Numbered from the stretch's first letter, positions 35,541 through 43,356 are shown. The stretch: DNA of 64,000 nucleotides from Bacteroidia bacterium (GCA_041391665.1 JAWKNO010000003.1:930001-994000); one strand, 5' to 3'. The notes: generated by a model not told the origin, from the sequence alone. A program made the numbers and translations.

Positions 35541-36659
35541 TTATACCACTTCCAGCGCAGAAATATATGCGGGGACTTCCCGGATTTTATTTTCAAGAGA
35601 TTCCGGCATATTCAGGCTTCGGCTGACCACGGTTACGGCATCCGTATTGCGGGAAAGACGGTTGATGATGCCAAGGTTTACTGAGTTGTTTACCATTGCA
35701 AAGGTCTGGCTTTTTTCATCCAGCCAGATCATGGCGATATTTAGTCCCATGCGGGCGCATACAGAAGCAAACAATTTTGACAAGACCTCTTCTGCTCCGG
35801 GACGCACATACAACCCTTCCAATGCGGCAAACCGAAAGTTGTCAGGCTGAAAACCTTGACGGATAAAGGGCAATCTGGGCAGTACCTCCATGATCATTTT
35901 TCCCGAAATACCCGGAAGGGAAATCAGTTCCCAACGGGTGGGCCGCGCATTTACGCCCGCCAGAATTTCCCCATCTCTGATGAGCACATAGTAGTTTTCC
36001 GGATTGGCAATTTTTGCAGGATCAGCTTGCCAGCTATCGCCATACTGTGTTGCGAGTTTTTGCGTCATTTCCCCTACCCGTCCGGCCGGGAGCAAAGTAA
36101 CCCCATCTGTGATTCGGGGAAAAAAATTGCTGTACAACAACGAGCGAAACGTCCCGATATCTTCAAAGCCAAAGTCTTTGATCAGCCTTGCAGAGCGAGC
36201 ATTGTTGTTGATGACATAGGCATAAAACAAAACCGGTTCGTCCGGGTGGCGATTTTCGAAAAGATTATCCTTCTCAAAAAGCTGCAACATACGTTGGCGC
36301 AAAGGGTTTCCATGTCTTTTTCGCGGGGAAGCAGATGCCTGCCCAGCCTGCAACGCCACGCGGAGCGGCTCGACAAAAGCGAAATTGCGGAAATAATAGG
36401 TATGGATGGGCTGGTTTTGGAAAATGCATTTCCGGTACATCAAACCCAGGGTGGTGATAAGTTTTTCGTGGCGGTAGAGTTTGAGAAATTTCGATTGAGA
36501 AAGTTCTTCCGGTTTTTCGGCGAAGGGCGCCTTTCGGTAGCGAATGCCGCCGGGCGTTCCCCATACAATATTGTCAAGTAGTTCGATCACCTGGGGACCA
36601 GGCTGTTCTCTCAGTGTAAATCTGAGATTACCCACCTCCCAAAGAATTTGTTCCTCCAT
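35541..36659 (-). CDS. GNAT-like hypothetical protein
   Basis: 372 residues, no signal peptide or membrane segment. The middle (AFVEPLRVALQAG, VLFYAYVINNNARSARLIKDFGFEDIGTFRSLLYS, about 90-175) looks like an N-acetyltransferase fold, with NNNARSARLIKDFGF resembling the last acetyl-CoA-binding region of GNAT proteins. A second, more diverged GNAT-like half may follow (YYVLIRDGEILAGVNA). I do not recognise a specific function. Divergent from the antitoxin remnant. Confidence 0.65.
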   Translation of the reverse strand: MEEQILWEVGNLRFTLREQPGPQVIELLDNIVWGTPGGIRYRKAPFAEKPEELSQSKFLKLYRHEKLITTLGLMYRKCIFQNQPIHTYYFRNFAFVEPLRVALQAGQASASPRKRHGNPLRQRMLQLFEKDNLFENRHPDEPVLFYAYVINNNARSARLIKDFGFEDIGTFRSLLYSNFFPRITDGVTLLPAGRVGEMTQKLATQYGDSWQADPAKIANPENYYVLIRDGEILAGVNARPTRWELISLPGISGKMIMEVLPRLPFIRQGFQPDNFRFAALEGLYVRPGAEEVLSKLFASVCARMGLNIAMIWLDEKSQTFAMVNNSVNLGIINRLSRNTDAVTVVSRSLNMPESLENKIREVPAYISALEVV

Positions 36660-36824
36660 ACAGAAGCGAATTTAACCCTTCGAAGGTAAAAATTTCTTTT
36701 GGGAAATGCGGATTGCTTTAGGATGTAGGAACCGAAATGAGAATAGAAATCTACAAAAAAAAAGTAGTGAATTGTGTAAGTAAAAAACAGATTATGGCAT
36801 TGATAATCACAGATGATACGCTGT

Positions 36825-36832
36825 TAAAAGTT
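36825..36832. repeat. 8-bp target-site duplication, left copy
   Basis: TAAAAGTT immediately before the left terminal inverted repeat; identical to 38414-38421. Confidence 0.85.
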
Positions 36833-36894
36833 CGGAATTATCAACTTATTGGGATAAACCACGAAGGTACTGTGTTGAGAAGCAAGGGAAATTT

Positions 36895-36919
36895 AAAAAA
36901 AAGTTATATCTTAGATATA
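36895..36919 (-). terminator. possible terminator after the IS110 transposase
   Basis: TATATC (36905-36910) pairs with GATATA (36914-36919). On the minus strand the hairpin is followed by AACTTTTTTTT, an 8-T run, 23 nt after the transposase stop. The stem is short and AT-only. Confidence 0.45.
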
Positions 36920-36941
36920 GAGAAGTGGGTCAAAGACCGCA

Positions 36942-38036
36942 CTATCTCGTGTAGTCCGGGCCTTGAGTCTGGACTACTTCCGTTTTAGGGGCTAGCTGTT
37001 GTTTGGGTGTATGTTTGGGTTGATATTTGGGATCATAGGGTCGGTCCGATTTCCATAAGGCATAGATTAAACAAAGGAGTTTGCGTTGTACGGCGACGAG
37101 GGCTTTTTTCGTAAGTCCGCCATTGCGCAGGAGGAGTCGCTGGTAGAGGGCAAATAAAGGGCCTTCTTTTTTTCGCAAATGTGCCAGGGCAGGCATATAC
37201 ATGGCCGTTCGCAGGCGGGCATTGCCTTGTTTGGAAATGCGGGTCTTCCCCGAGAGGGTACCGCTTTGGCGTTCAATGACATCATATCCGGCATACTTAG
37301 TCAGTTGCTTGGCGGACTGAATGGCACTAAACCCATCGGTCTCTGCAATGACGGTGGCCAGACTGATCCACCCCACACCGGGGAGCGAATGGAGAATCTG
37401 CTCAAACCGTTTACAAAGCTGGGAATCGGCACGTATGAGGGCCCTGATTTGGGCTTCAACGGTCCGGATTTCTTTGTGGGTTTGGGCGATTTTCCGTTTG
37501 AGGGAACGCACGATTTCCTTGATGGAATAGTGGGCATGTTTATAGGCGTGTAGTTGATTTTCCCATGCTACCCGACTCTCTACCAGGGTATTACGAAACC
37601 GAACCAACTGCCGAATCTCATGCAACTGCTCACTGACGGGTTGCCACTGTGTCAACTTACGATGCAGCGCCATCGAGGCCAGCCCTTTGGCATCTTCCTT
37701 GTCGGTTTTGGAATCATGCCCCAGGCTTTTGAGATAACTCTTCACCCGTTTGGCCAGCTCCAGACTGACATAATACCCCTGGCCATGGAAGAAATGCAAG
37801 AGGTTCTCGTGATAGACCCCTGTTACCTCCAGCAATAGCCTACATGGAATATCGGTATCCTTGCATTTGCTGGCTAGCCATGCTTGCGCAGCCTCAAAAC
37901 CCGCCTTCGTATTTTGAAAGCTACGTGTAGCGATGATCTTCTCCTGCTCGGCTTCGGTCAATCCTTTGATACAAGCAGAAAAGGTGGCTTTGGACAGGTC
38001 GAAACCCACACCGTAACGAATCCAGGACTTTGTCAT
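36942..38036 (-). CDS. IS110 family transposase
   Basis: 364 residues. N-terminal RuvC-like DEDD domain with D13 (GVGFDLSK), E70 (LLLEVTG), D112 and D115 (KTDKEDAKGLA). A coiled-coil linker (about 145-205) and the C-terminal Transposase_20 domain follow (LHSLPGVGWISLATVIAETDGF), with the conserved serine S268 in RISKQGNARLR. The ORF is intact. IS110 recombinases use a structured bridge RNA made from the element's non-coding end; a candidate lies just upstream. The enzyme probably catalysed insertion into a MITE already sitting in the antitoxin gene. Confidence 0.95.
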   Translation of the reverse strand: MTKSWIRYGVGFDLSKATFSACIKGLTEAEQEKIIATRSFQNTKAGFEAAQAWLASKCKDTDIPCRLLLEVTGVYHENLLHFFHGQGYYVSLELAKRVKSYLKSLGHDSKTDKEDAKGLASMALHRKLTQWQPVSEQLHEIRQLVRFRNTLVESRVAWENQLHAYKHAHYSIKEIVRSLKRKIAQTHKEIRTVEAQIRALIRADSQLCKRFEQILHSLPGVGWISLATVIAETDGFSAIQSAKQLTKYAGYDVIERQSGTLSGKTRISKQGNARLRTAMYMPALAHLRKKEGPLFALYQRLLLRNGGLTKKALVAVQRKLLCLIYALWKSDRPYDPKYQPKHTPKQQLAPKTEVVQTQGPDYTR

Positions 38037-38099
38037 AGTAGTGTAATTGAAGGTGATACAAAGAATGAATCTCTCCCCTTGACTCTTCTCACCGTTTGA

Positions 38100-38234
38100 T
38101 TCAGGATCGCAACTTCAGTCGTCCTTCCTACAGTACTGTTCAGCCTGAAGGAGAGAACCAGATAGGACTTTTCCTTTGTGTCAGTATCGGCTCGCTTGAT
38201 CCGTACTCGGGCACAAATCGGCTTGCCTATCCGG
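38100..38234 (-). ncRNA. putative IS110 bridge RNA
   Basis: The ~350-nt non-coding stretch 5' of the transposase folds into two stem-loops on the minus strand. Stem-loop 1: 9 bp between 38226-38234 and 38158-38166 (one G-U), then a symmetric 8+8-nt internal loop, then 6 bp (38212-38217 with 38175-38180) and a 31-nt apical loop. Stem-loop 2: 6 bp between 38144-38149 and 38100-38105, enclosing the palindrome ACAGTACTGT. Two loops upstream of the transposase match the known bridge-RNA plan (target-binding and donor-binding loops). Ends are approximate. Confidence 0.5.
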
Positions 38235-38285
38235 CCTCATTCTTCTTTTAAGTACTCATCATTTCTTCTACTTTGCAAACATATG

Positions 38286-38335
38286 AGGGCACAAGGAAGT
38301 CTCAAGGGGCACAAAGCGCAGTTTCCTTGTGCCCT
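38286..38335. repeat. GGGCACAAGG hairpin, dispersed-repeat-like
   Basis: A perfect 12-bp inverted repeat, GGGCACAAGGAA (38287-38298) against its complement at 38323-38334, followed by related words (CCCTTTGTG, CCTTTGTGTCCCTGGTGG). It resembles scattered CACAAAGG intergenic repeats and may belong to the outer MITE-like unit, not to the IS110. Confidence 0.5.
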
Positions 38336-38413
38336 TTGTGAGGCCTTTGTGTCCCTGGTGGTTTCTGCCTCCCTTCGGAAAGATTACTTTCTCCCAATTA
38401 CTTTATAATTCCG

Positions 38414-38421
38414 TAAAAGTT
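38414..38421. repeat. 8-bp target-site duplication, right copy
   Basis: TAAAAGTT immediately after the right terminal inverted repeat; identical to 36825-36832. The antitoxin reading frame resumes at 38422. Confidence 0.85.
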
Positions 38422-38618
38422 AATATTTCAGCAGAAGAGTTATTAATTGACCTTGCCTGCTTCATGTATGAAAAAAAACGCATGAGTATGGGGCAGGCAC
38501 GAAATCTGTCTGGTCTGGATCAGATCAGTTTTCAAAAAGAATTAGCCAAAAGGGATATTTATATCCACTACTCTGAGGAAGATTTAAGGAAAGACCTGAA
38601 GAATTTGGGGATTAGTTT

Positions 38619-38857
38619 ATGATAATTGTAAGTGATACTACTTCCATTTCCAATCTACAGCATTGGAAGAACCAACGCAATATTTGCTGATTGATGAATA
38701 CCGAGGCAGATTAATTGCAGATTCTTATGGAATCAAGGTTGTCGGAGTATTGGGCGTACTTATTCAGGCAAAACAACAGGACATATTGCTTTCGGTTAAA
38801 ACAAGTGTTGAAAAATTAATTGAAATAGGGTTTAGGCTGGATAAAAAAACTGGTTGA
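38619..38857 (+). pseudogene. DUF3368 toxin remnant with internal deletion and frameshift
   Basis: The start MIIVSDTTSISNLQ is the usual DUF3368 (PIN-like) N-terminus with its first acidic residue, and its ATG overlaps the antitoxin stop (ATGA). After about 14 codons the homology jumps to the family C-terminus in another frame: EEPTQYLLIDEYRGRLIADSYGIKVVGVLGVLIQAKQ to the stop at 38855-38857. The original frame stops at 38688. Some 75-80 residues of the catalytic core are missing (family members are about 150-165), so the toxin is dead. The joint lies near 38650-38660. Confidence 0.82.
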
Positions 38858-38933
38858 AAAGGTTTTGAAAAGTATAGGAGAGGATTAGCATATTTTCGGA
38901 TTAACGCAATCCTATTTTAAGCACCTTTCTCCC

Positions 38934-40397
38934 TCACGACCGCAAAAATTTCCTCCTAGCCGTAAACCCCGCCACGACCAGCAAAATCGTCAGCGCCATA
39001 AATAAAAGCGCAATTGGCCGGTCAAAAAACGCCCAGAAGTTCCACTGCGATTTGATAGCCGACATCATAAAATTGGTTTCCATAATCGGCCCCAGCACCA
39101 TGCCCAGCACGATCTGCGCCAGGGGAAATCCCGCCCTTCTCAGCGTAAATGCCATAATTCCCGCACCCATCATGATCCAGATATCCACAGGATTGTTGTT
39201 GATCGCATAGGCGCCGGTGATACAGATCCCCGTGATAATGCTCATCAAAACCGAAACCGGCAATCTTGTGACAAATGCCGCCATCCGCGCCAGCCAGTAT
39301 CCGTAAAAAGGCAGCAGGATCACATTGGCAATCAGAAATGTCAGATACAATGCCCAGATCAGGTCTGGCTGCTCCTGAAACAACAGCGGCCCGGGGGTGA
39401 TTCCCTTCATCATAAATACGCCGAGGATAATGGCCGTGATTGTATCACCGGGAAGTCCGAGCGCAAGCGCAGGGATCCAGGCACTGGCCACAGCGGCATT
39501 ATTGCTGGTTGTGCCGGAAAGCACGATCTGGTCTTCCTGTGGCAATCCTTTTCCCCTTAGTTTCTGGATACTGCTCGATACCCAGGCGCCGATGTCAGCA
39601 CCGGCACCAGGCAAAAATCCTACAAATACGCCGATCAGGGAGGATCGAAGGACAAGCCATTTTTCTTTCCAGATCAGCAGGAGCGGGCTGAGAAAAAAGT
39701 TGCGTGCCGAATGGTCATGGGAAGCGGGTTCTACTTCCCCGACCGCGCTGCGGCGGTAAAGGTTTTCGAGCACTTCCGAAAAACCAAACAGCCCGATCAT
39801 CACGACGATATAATTTAGCCCGCTGAGAAGGTTGGGTGAGCCAAAGTCAAACCGAGGGTAACCCATTGTCGGGTCCACGCCGACTGTGGCAAGCAGCAAG
39901 CCGATAAGCAGAGAAATCGCACCTTTCAGCGGAGAATCGCCCGAAGCAAAAACGCCTGCGGTCAACCCCAGGACAGCAATCCAGAAGTATTCAAACGAGG
40001 CAAATTGTTTGGTTACGGAAGCGATACCCGTGGCACTGGCGACGAGAATCAAAGTCCCGATTATTCCCCCGACGGAAGATCCGATGGCGCTGATTCCAAG
40101 CCCGTACATGGGGCCACGGCGCTGGCTGATTGCATACAGTTCTTCCGTATAAGCGGCACTGGCAGGTGTACCCGGAATTTTTGCGACAGCGGCCCCCACA
40201 TCACCCGCATAAATCGCGACAGAAGAGATTGCGATAATTGCAGGCAGGGCAATCATCGGATCGAGGAAAAAAGCCAAAGGTATAAACAAGGCCACAGCGA
40301 GGGTCGCTGTGAGTCCGGGAATTGCGCCAAAAACAGCGCCATATAATCCGCCCAGCAACAGTGCGGCAATTCCTTCCCAGGAAAATAGCTGTGTCAT
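38934..40397 (-). CDS. tctA: tripartite tricarboxylate transporter, large membrane subunit
   Basis: 487 residues with about 12 membrane segments and the TctA signatures GAIPGLTATLAVALFIPLAF near the N-terminus and FVGFLPGAGADIGAW in the middle, the two inverted-repeat glycine-rich motifs that carry substrate. It uses ion gradients to import carboxylates delivered by TctC. It is last of the cluster isomerase-tctC-tctB-tctA and overlaps tctB by 4 bp. TTT systems are mostly known from Proteobacteria, so this cluster is unusual here. Confidence 0.94.
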   Translation of the reverse strand: MTQLFSWEGIAALLLGGLYGAVFGAIPGLTATLAVALFIPLAFFLDPMIALPAIIAISSVAIYAGDVGAAVAKIPGTPASAAYTEELYAISQRRGPMYGLGISAIGSSVGGIIGTLILVASATGIASVTKQFASFEYFWIAVLGLTAGVFASGDSPLKGAISLLIGLLLATVGVDPTMGYPRFDFGSPNLLSGLNYIVVMIGLFGFSEVLENLYRRSAVGEVEPASHDHSARNFFLSPLLLIWKEKWLVLRSSLIGVFVGFLPGAGADIGAWVSSSIQKLRGKGLPQEDQIVLSGTTSNNAAVASAWIPALALGLPGDTITAIILGVFMMKGITPGPLLFQEQPDLIWALYLTFLIANVILLPFYGYWLARMAAFVTRLPVSVLMSIITGICITGAYAINNNPVDIWIMMGAGIMAFTLRRAGFPLAQIVLGMVLGPIMETNFMMSAIKSQWNFWAFFDRPIALLFMALTILLVVAGFTARRKFLRS

Positions 40398-40828
40398 ATC
40401 GGTACCCCAAGTAATAAACCAAAAATCCAGTAGATCGCCAGGGTTGTACCCGCAGCGGTGAGTATTGCAGCCCGCCAGTTGGCTTTAAACAGAAAACCTG
40501 CCAGCAAAACGATTCCCGCAATACAGGGCATAAGGCCGGCAAATTCGTACAAAAGCGGTATGAGCGCTGTTCCGGCCAATAGTCCCATCAGGCGAAAGTG
40601 GTCGCCGGAGAATTCATAGACCGTGGCTTCCGCTTCTTTTGGGGTTGACCTGGTAAAAACGAGGGCAACGCCAGCGATCGCAATGGACAGCGCAATCATC
40701 CGCGGAAAAAGAGAAGGCCCGGGATGATTTTCATCTAAAACAGGAAAAGTACCTGCATACAGCCAGACAGCGGCAGCAATTACAACCAGCGAAAGACCTG
40801 AAATCCGGTTGGAAGTAAAAAGTTGCAT
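40394..40828 (-). CDS. tctB: tripartite tricarboxylate transporter, small membrane subunit
   Basis: 144 residues with four membrane segments (about 10-28, 40-58, 78-110, 118-140) as in TctB. The family is poorly conserved; the assignment rests on topology, size and position between tctC (6-nt gap) and tctA (4-bp overlap). Confidence 0.88.
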   Translation of the reverse strand: MQLFTSNRISGLSLVVIAAAVWLYAGTFPVLDENHPGPSLFPRMIALSIAIAGVALVFTRSTPKEAEATVYEFSGDHFRLMGLLAGTALIPLLYEFAGLMPCIAGIVLLAGFLFKANWRAAILTAAGTTLAIYWIFGLLLGVPI

Positions 40829-40834
40829 AAGCGT

Positions 40835-41827
40835 TTATTGTCTTGCCAGTCCGGCAGATTGAATGAGCTCGCCATTGATTCTGTCCTGATCGGCGATAAA
40901 GGCACCAAAGGCTGCGGCAGACATAGACTGGATATTAAATCCTGCCTGATTCATCGCTTCCAGATAAGCGGGTTGTTGAGCCGCTACTGCGAGGGCAGAG
41001 TCCAGTTTTGCAACTATTTCAGTGGGAAGACCAGCAGGGGCGCCAATAGAAATCCATCCCCCAAGCGACCAGTCCACGCCCTGTTCTTTAAGAGTGGGTA
41101 CATCCGGAAAATTGTCAAGTCTTTCGGGAGCCATGACGGCCAGCACTTTGACTTCACCGGCTTTACGCATACCCTCCACTTCGGCAACTGCCGCTGTTAC
41201 GACATCTACCCCACCGGCTATCAGTTCCTGCAATGCAGGCGCAGCCCCCTGACTGGGCACCCAGGGGAGCGCGGTTTCGGGAAGTCCGGCAGCTTTGAGG
41301 AAGCCAATTCTGGCGAGGTCCCAGATTGCGCCTTTGGAGGTACCAGAAGCGCGAAACTTACCCGGATTGGCGCGAATATCGGCAAGGAGTTCGTCAAGTG
41401 TATTCCAGGGCGCATCCTTGCGGACGGTTACAGAGGCGGCGTTGTTCATGATCAGGGCCAGTGGGGTAAAATCCTGATAGGTGAGATCTGTCAATCCCTG
41501 CCAGTGGAGCATGGTCACTTCCATGGTGATTGCACCGATTGTGTAGCCATCAGGTTTCGCCTGAGAGATGGCCAGATGTCCGACAACGCCACCGCCACCG
41601 GTGCGGTTGACGACATTTACCGGTTGGCCGAGGACATCCTGCAAGACAGCGGCCATGGCACGGGAAGAGAGGTCTGTACCACCACCGGGATTCCAGGGAA
41701 CGATAAGAGTAATCGGTCGGGCAGGGTAGCTTTCGGAGGAATTGCCAGCCGGTTTGCAGCCAGGTATACCCCAGACAACAAGCGTCAATAAGCTTGAGAT
41801 AAAGAAAAGTTTCGTAGTAGTATTCAT
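40835..41827 (-). CDS. tctC: tripartite tricarboxylate transporter, substrate-binding lipoprotein
   Basis: 330 residues, Bug/TctC family. YPARPITLIVPWNPGGGTDLSSRAMA, VVNRTGGGGVVGH, AKPDGYTIG and LDELLADIRANPGKFRASG are the standard ligand-clasping blocks. The signal ends at Cys24 (WGIPGC), so it is a lipoprotein, unlike the free periplasmic proteins of Proteobacteria. Family ligands are small carboxylates; the ligand here is unknown. Confidence 0.92.
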   Translation of the reverse strand: MNTTTKLFFISSLLTLVVWGIPGCKPAGNSSESYPARPITLIVPWNPGGGTDLSSRAMAAVLQDVLGQPVNVVNRTGGGGVVGHLAISQAKPDGYTIGAITMEVTMLHWQGLTDLTYQDFTPLALIMNNAASVTVRKDAPWNTLDELLADIRANPGKFRASGTSKGAIWDLARIGFLKAAGLPETALPWVPSQGAAPALQELIAGGVDVVTAAVAEVEGMRKAGEVKVLAVMAPERLDNFPDVPTLKEQGVDWSLGGWISIGAPAGLPTEIVAKLDSALAVAAQQPAYLEAMNQAGFNIQSMSAAAFGAFIADQDRINGELIQSAGLARQ

Positions 41828-41833
41828 ACAGTA

Positions 41834-42754
41834 TTACTTCACTACCCATTGCCGGAGGTAGTCGCGGCTTTGGATAAGGGCAAGTTTGCGATTTTCGAGA
41901 GAACCTTCATACGCTTTGTCTTCCACCTCGATACATACGGGGCCATCATAGCCAATATCATTCAAAGCAGAGAAGTAGGCACCCCAGTTGATATCTCCAA
42001 GTCCCGGGAGTTTGGGAGAATGAAAGGAGAGAGGGGTAGCGAGGATTCCTACGTCGTCCAGTTTTTCGGGATAAACTTTAGCATCTTTAATATGGACGTG
42101 GAGGATTCTTTCGCGGAATTCGTAGATCGGGCGGAGGTAATTCATCTGCATCCAGAGCAGGTGAGAAGGATCATAATTGAGGCCGAAATTGGTAGAAGGA
42201 ATGATCTCATACATCTGCCGCCAGATAGCCGGCGCGTAGGCGATATTTTGTCCGGCGGGCCACTCATTGTAGGTAAAGTACATCGGGCAGTTTTCGATGC
42301 CGATATTTACCCCATTGTCTTCGGCGTATTGAATAATAGGTGGCCAAACCTGACGGAATTTCTCCAGGTTTTCCTCCAGATTTTTTTCCTGATCACGGCC
42401 TACAAAAGTATTGACCTGATTGAGGCCCAGCATATTGGCAGCACGAATGACTTTAGCCAGATGCGAGAGAAAAAAGTGGCTTTTTTCATCATCGCGATCC
42501 ATGGGGTTGGGGTAATAGCCCAGACCCGAAATTTTCACCCCTTTTGAATCTAGGTAAGCGTTAATTTCTTCTGCACGGGCTTCATCCAGAGATGACACAT
42601 CAATATGTGTAACCCCGGCATAACGTCGGTCAGCTTTTCCTTCAGGCCAGCACATTACCTCCACATAGGCAAAACCATTTTCAGCGGCAAAATCAATAAC
42701 TTCCTCAAAACTCAGGTCGGGGAGAATAGCACTGACAAATCCAAGTTTCATCAT
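41834..42754 (-). CDS. sugar phosphate isomerase/epimerase (AP endonuclease 2 family)
   Basis: 306 residues from MMKLGFVSAILPDLSF (ATG at 42754, or 42751); a longer ORF begins at 42787 but adds a non-conserved MYISTINSQLV. TIM-barrel metal-binding pattern is visible: E in VEVMCWPEG, GIENCPMYF, NYDPSHLLWMQ, HVHIKDAKVYP, and IEVEDKAYEG near the end, as in IolE/hydroxypyruvate-isomerase-like enzymes. Cytoplasmic (no signal). It heads the tct cluster with a 6-nt gap to tctC, so its substrate may be made from, or be, the transported acid. Confidence 0.85.
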   Translation of the reverse strand: MMKLGFVSAILPDLSFEEVIDFAAENGFAYVEVMCWPEGKADRRYAGVTHIDVSSLDEARAEEINAYLDSKGVKISGLGYYPNPMDRDDEKSHFFLSHLAKVIRAANMLGLNQVNTFVGRDQEKNLEENLEKFRQVWPPIIQYAEDNGVNIGIENCPMYFTYNEWPAGQNIAYAPAIWRQMYEIIPSTNFGLNYDPSHLLWMQMNYLRPIYEFRERILHVHIKDAKVYPEKLDDVGILATPLSFHSPKLPGLGDINWGAYFSALNDIGYDGPVCIEVEDKAYEGSLENRKLALIQSRDYLRQWVVK

Positions 42755-42819
42755 AACAAGTTGCGAATTGATGGTTGAAATATACAAAAAACTGCTTCAT
42801 TACCTCAAGTTAAAGGTAT

Positions 42820-42827
42820 TATCTTTG
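42820..42827 (+). promoter_or_regulatory. -7 box directly before the HMA-domain gene (possible leaderless mRNA)
   Basis: TATCTTTG, a perfect TAnnTTTG, ends 4 nt before the ATG at 42832. Transcription would start on or next to the A of the start codon. No good TTTG at -33. Confidence 0.5.
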
Positions 42828-42831
42828 TAGT

Positions 42832-43356
42832 ATGAAGCATTATCAAACGAGTATCATTGCTGCGGTTTTATTGCTTTGGAGCTTTCTGCCGGCAACGGCA
42901 CAGATTGGCGAGGCAAAAATCGGCGTAAACGGGCTTACCTGCTCGTTGTGTGTCCGAAGCGTGGAAAAATCCATCCGGGAGCTTGGTTTTGTCGACTCAG
43001 TGAAGATGAACCTGAGCCAGACAGAAGGGATCATTTATTTCCGTCAATCAGAAAAAATTTCGCTGAATGCACTGGCGGAAAAAGTTGTGGATGCCGGTTT
43101 TTCGGTCAGATCCCTGGAAGTGGAAATAGATTTTTCACGGGTAAAACTGGTGGGCAATCATTGTTTTCAGATTGGAGATGATCTTTACATTTTTGCTGAG
43201 GGGAAAAAATCACCCGAAAAGGGTTTTTCCCGGGTAAAACTTATTGGCGAAAATTTTCTTACCAAAAAGGAATATAAAAGCCGTACGACCGTACATCCCA
43301 ACGGCTGCAATCCAGAAGAGTTGAAGGTAGACAACACCTATTTTATCGTTTTATGA
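42832..43356 (+). CDS. secreted heavy-metal-associated (HMA) domain protein
   Basis: 174 residues. Signal peptide MKHYQTSIIAAVLLLWSF ending ATAQ (about 24), then an HMA ferredoxin-like domain (about 27-98) with the metal motif GLTC37-SLC40. The C-terminal part (about 105-174) has PNGCNPEEL and is unfamiliar. HMA domains bind Cu(I) or Zn/Cd; a periplasmic or surface copy would sequester or hand over metal. It starts a three-gene operon and overlaps the next gene by 4 bp. Confidence 0.85.
   Translation: MKHYQTSIIAAVLLLWSFLPATAQIGEAKIGVNGLTCSLCVRSVEKSIRELGFVDSVKMNLSQTEGIIYFRQSEKISLNALAEKVVDAGFSVRSLEVEIDFSRVKLVGNHCFQIGDDLYIFAEGKKSPEKGFSRVKLIGENFLTKKEYKSRTTVHPNGCNPEELKVDNTYFIVL

Larger units (their letters stand above)
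36833..38413 (-). mobile_element. 1581-bp insertion with 26-bp terminal inverted repeats carrying an IS110-type transposase
   Basis: The ends are 36833-36858 and 38388-38413, imperfect inverted repeats with 22 of 26 positions matching, beginning with a perfect CGGAATTAT. TAAAAGTT is duplicated on both sides. IS110 elements normally lack such ends and do not make 8-bp duplications, so the outer unit is probably a small MITE-like or other IS-derived element into which an IS110 later inserted. The exact IS110 boundaries cannot be read; they probably lie near 36890-36940 and 38235-38290. Confidence 0.82.
36794..38622 (+). pseudogene. UPF0175 antitoxin gene split by an insertion
   Basis: The 5' part (36794-36832) encodes MALIITDDTLLKV; the 3' part (38422-38619, then TGA) encodes NISAEELLIDLACFMYEKKRMSMG and the rest of a UPF0175 protein ending HYSEEDLRKDLKNLGISL. 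Between them is a 1581-bp insertion plus one copy of its 8-bp target duplication. Removing these joins codon 13 (GTT) to AAT in frame and restores a 79-residue protein of normal family length. UPF0175 proteins are antitoxins of DUF3368 PIN-like toxins; the remnant of that toxin follows with an ATGA overlap. Confidence 0.88.

Noticed and set aside
36737..36988. 83-codon ORF running from the antitoxin start into the insertion
   Set aside because: Chimeric: its codons from 36794 to 36832 are the antitoxin N-terminus, and the rest reads through the insertion end into the transposase 3' region.
36833..38413. Treating the whole unit as a simple IS110 element
   Set aside because: A 26-bp inverted terminal pair and an 8-bp duplication do not fit IS110 biology; a nested event explains them better.
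38329..38622. 97-codon ORF taken as a complete UPF0175 gene
   Set aside because: Its first ~31 codons come from the insertion's right end; homology starts exactly after the target duplication at 38422.
40823..41791. Plus-strand frame (322 codons) opposite tctC
   Set aside because: tctC on the minus strand is unambiguous; the opposite frame is low-complexity and unrelated to any family.
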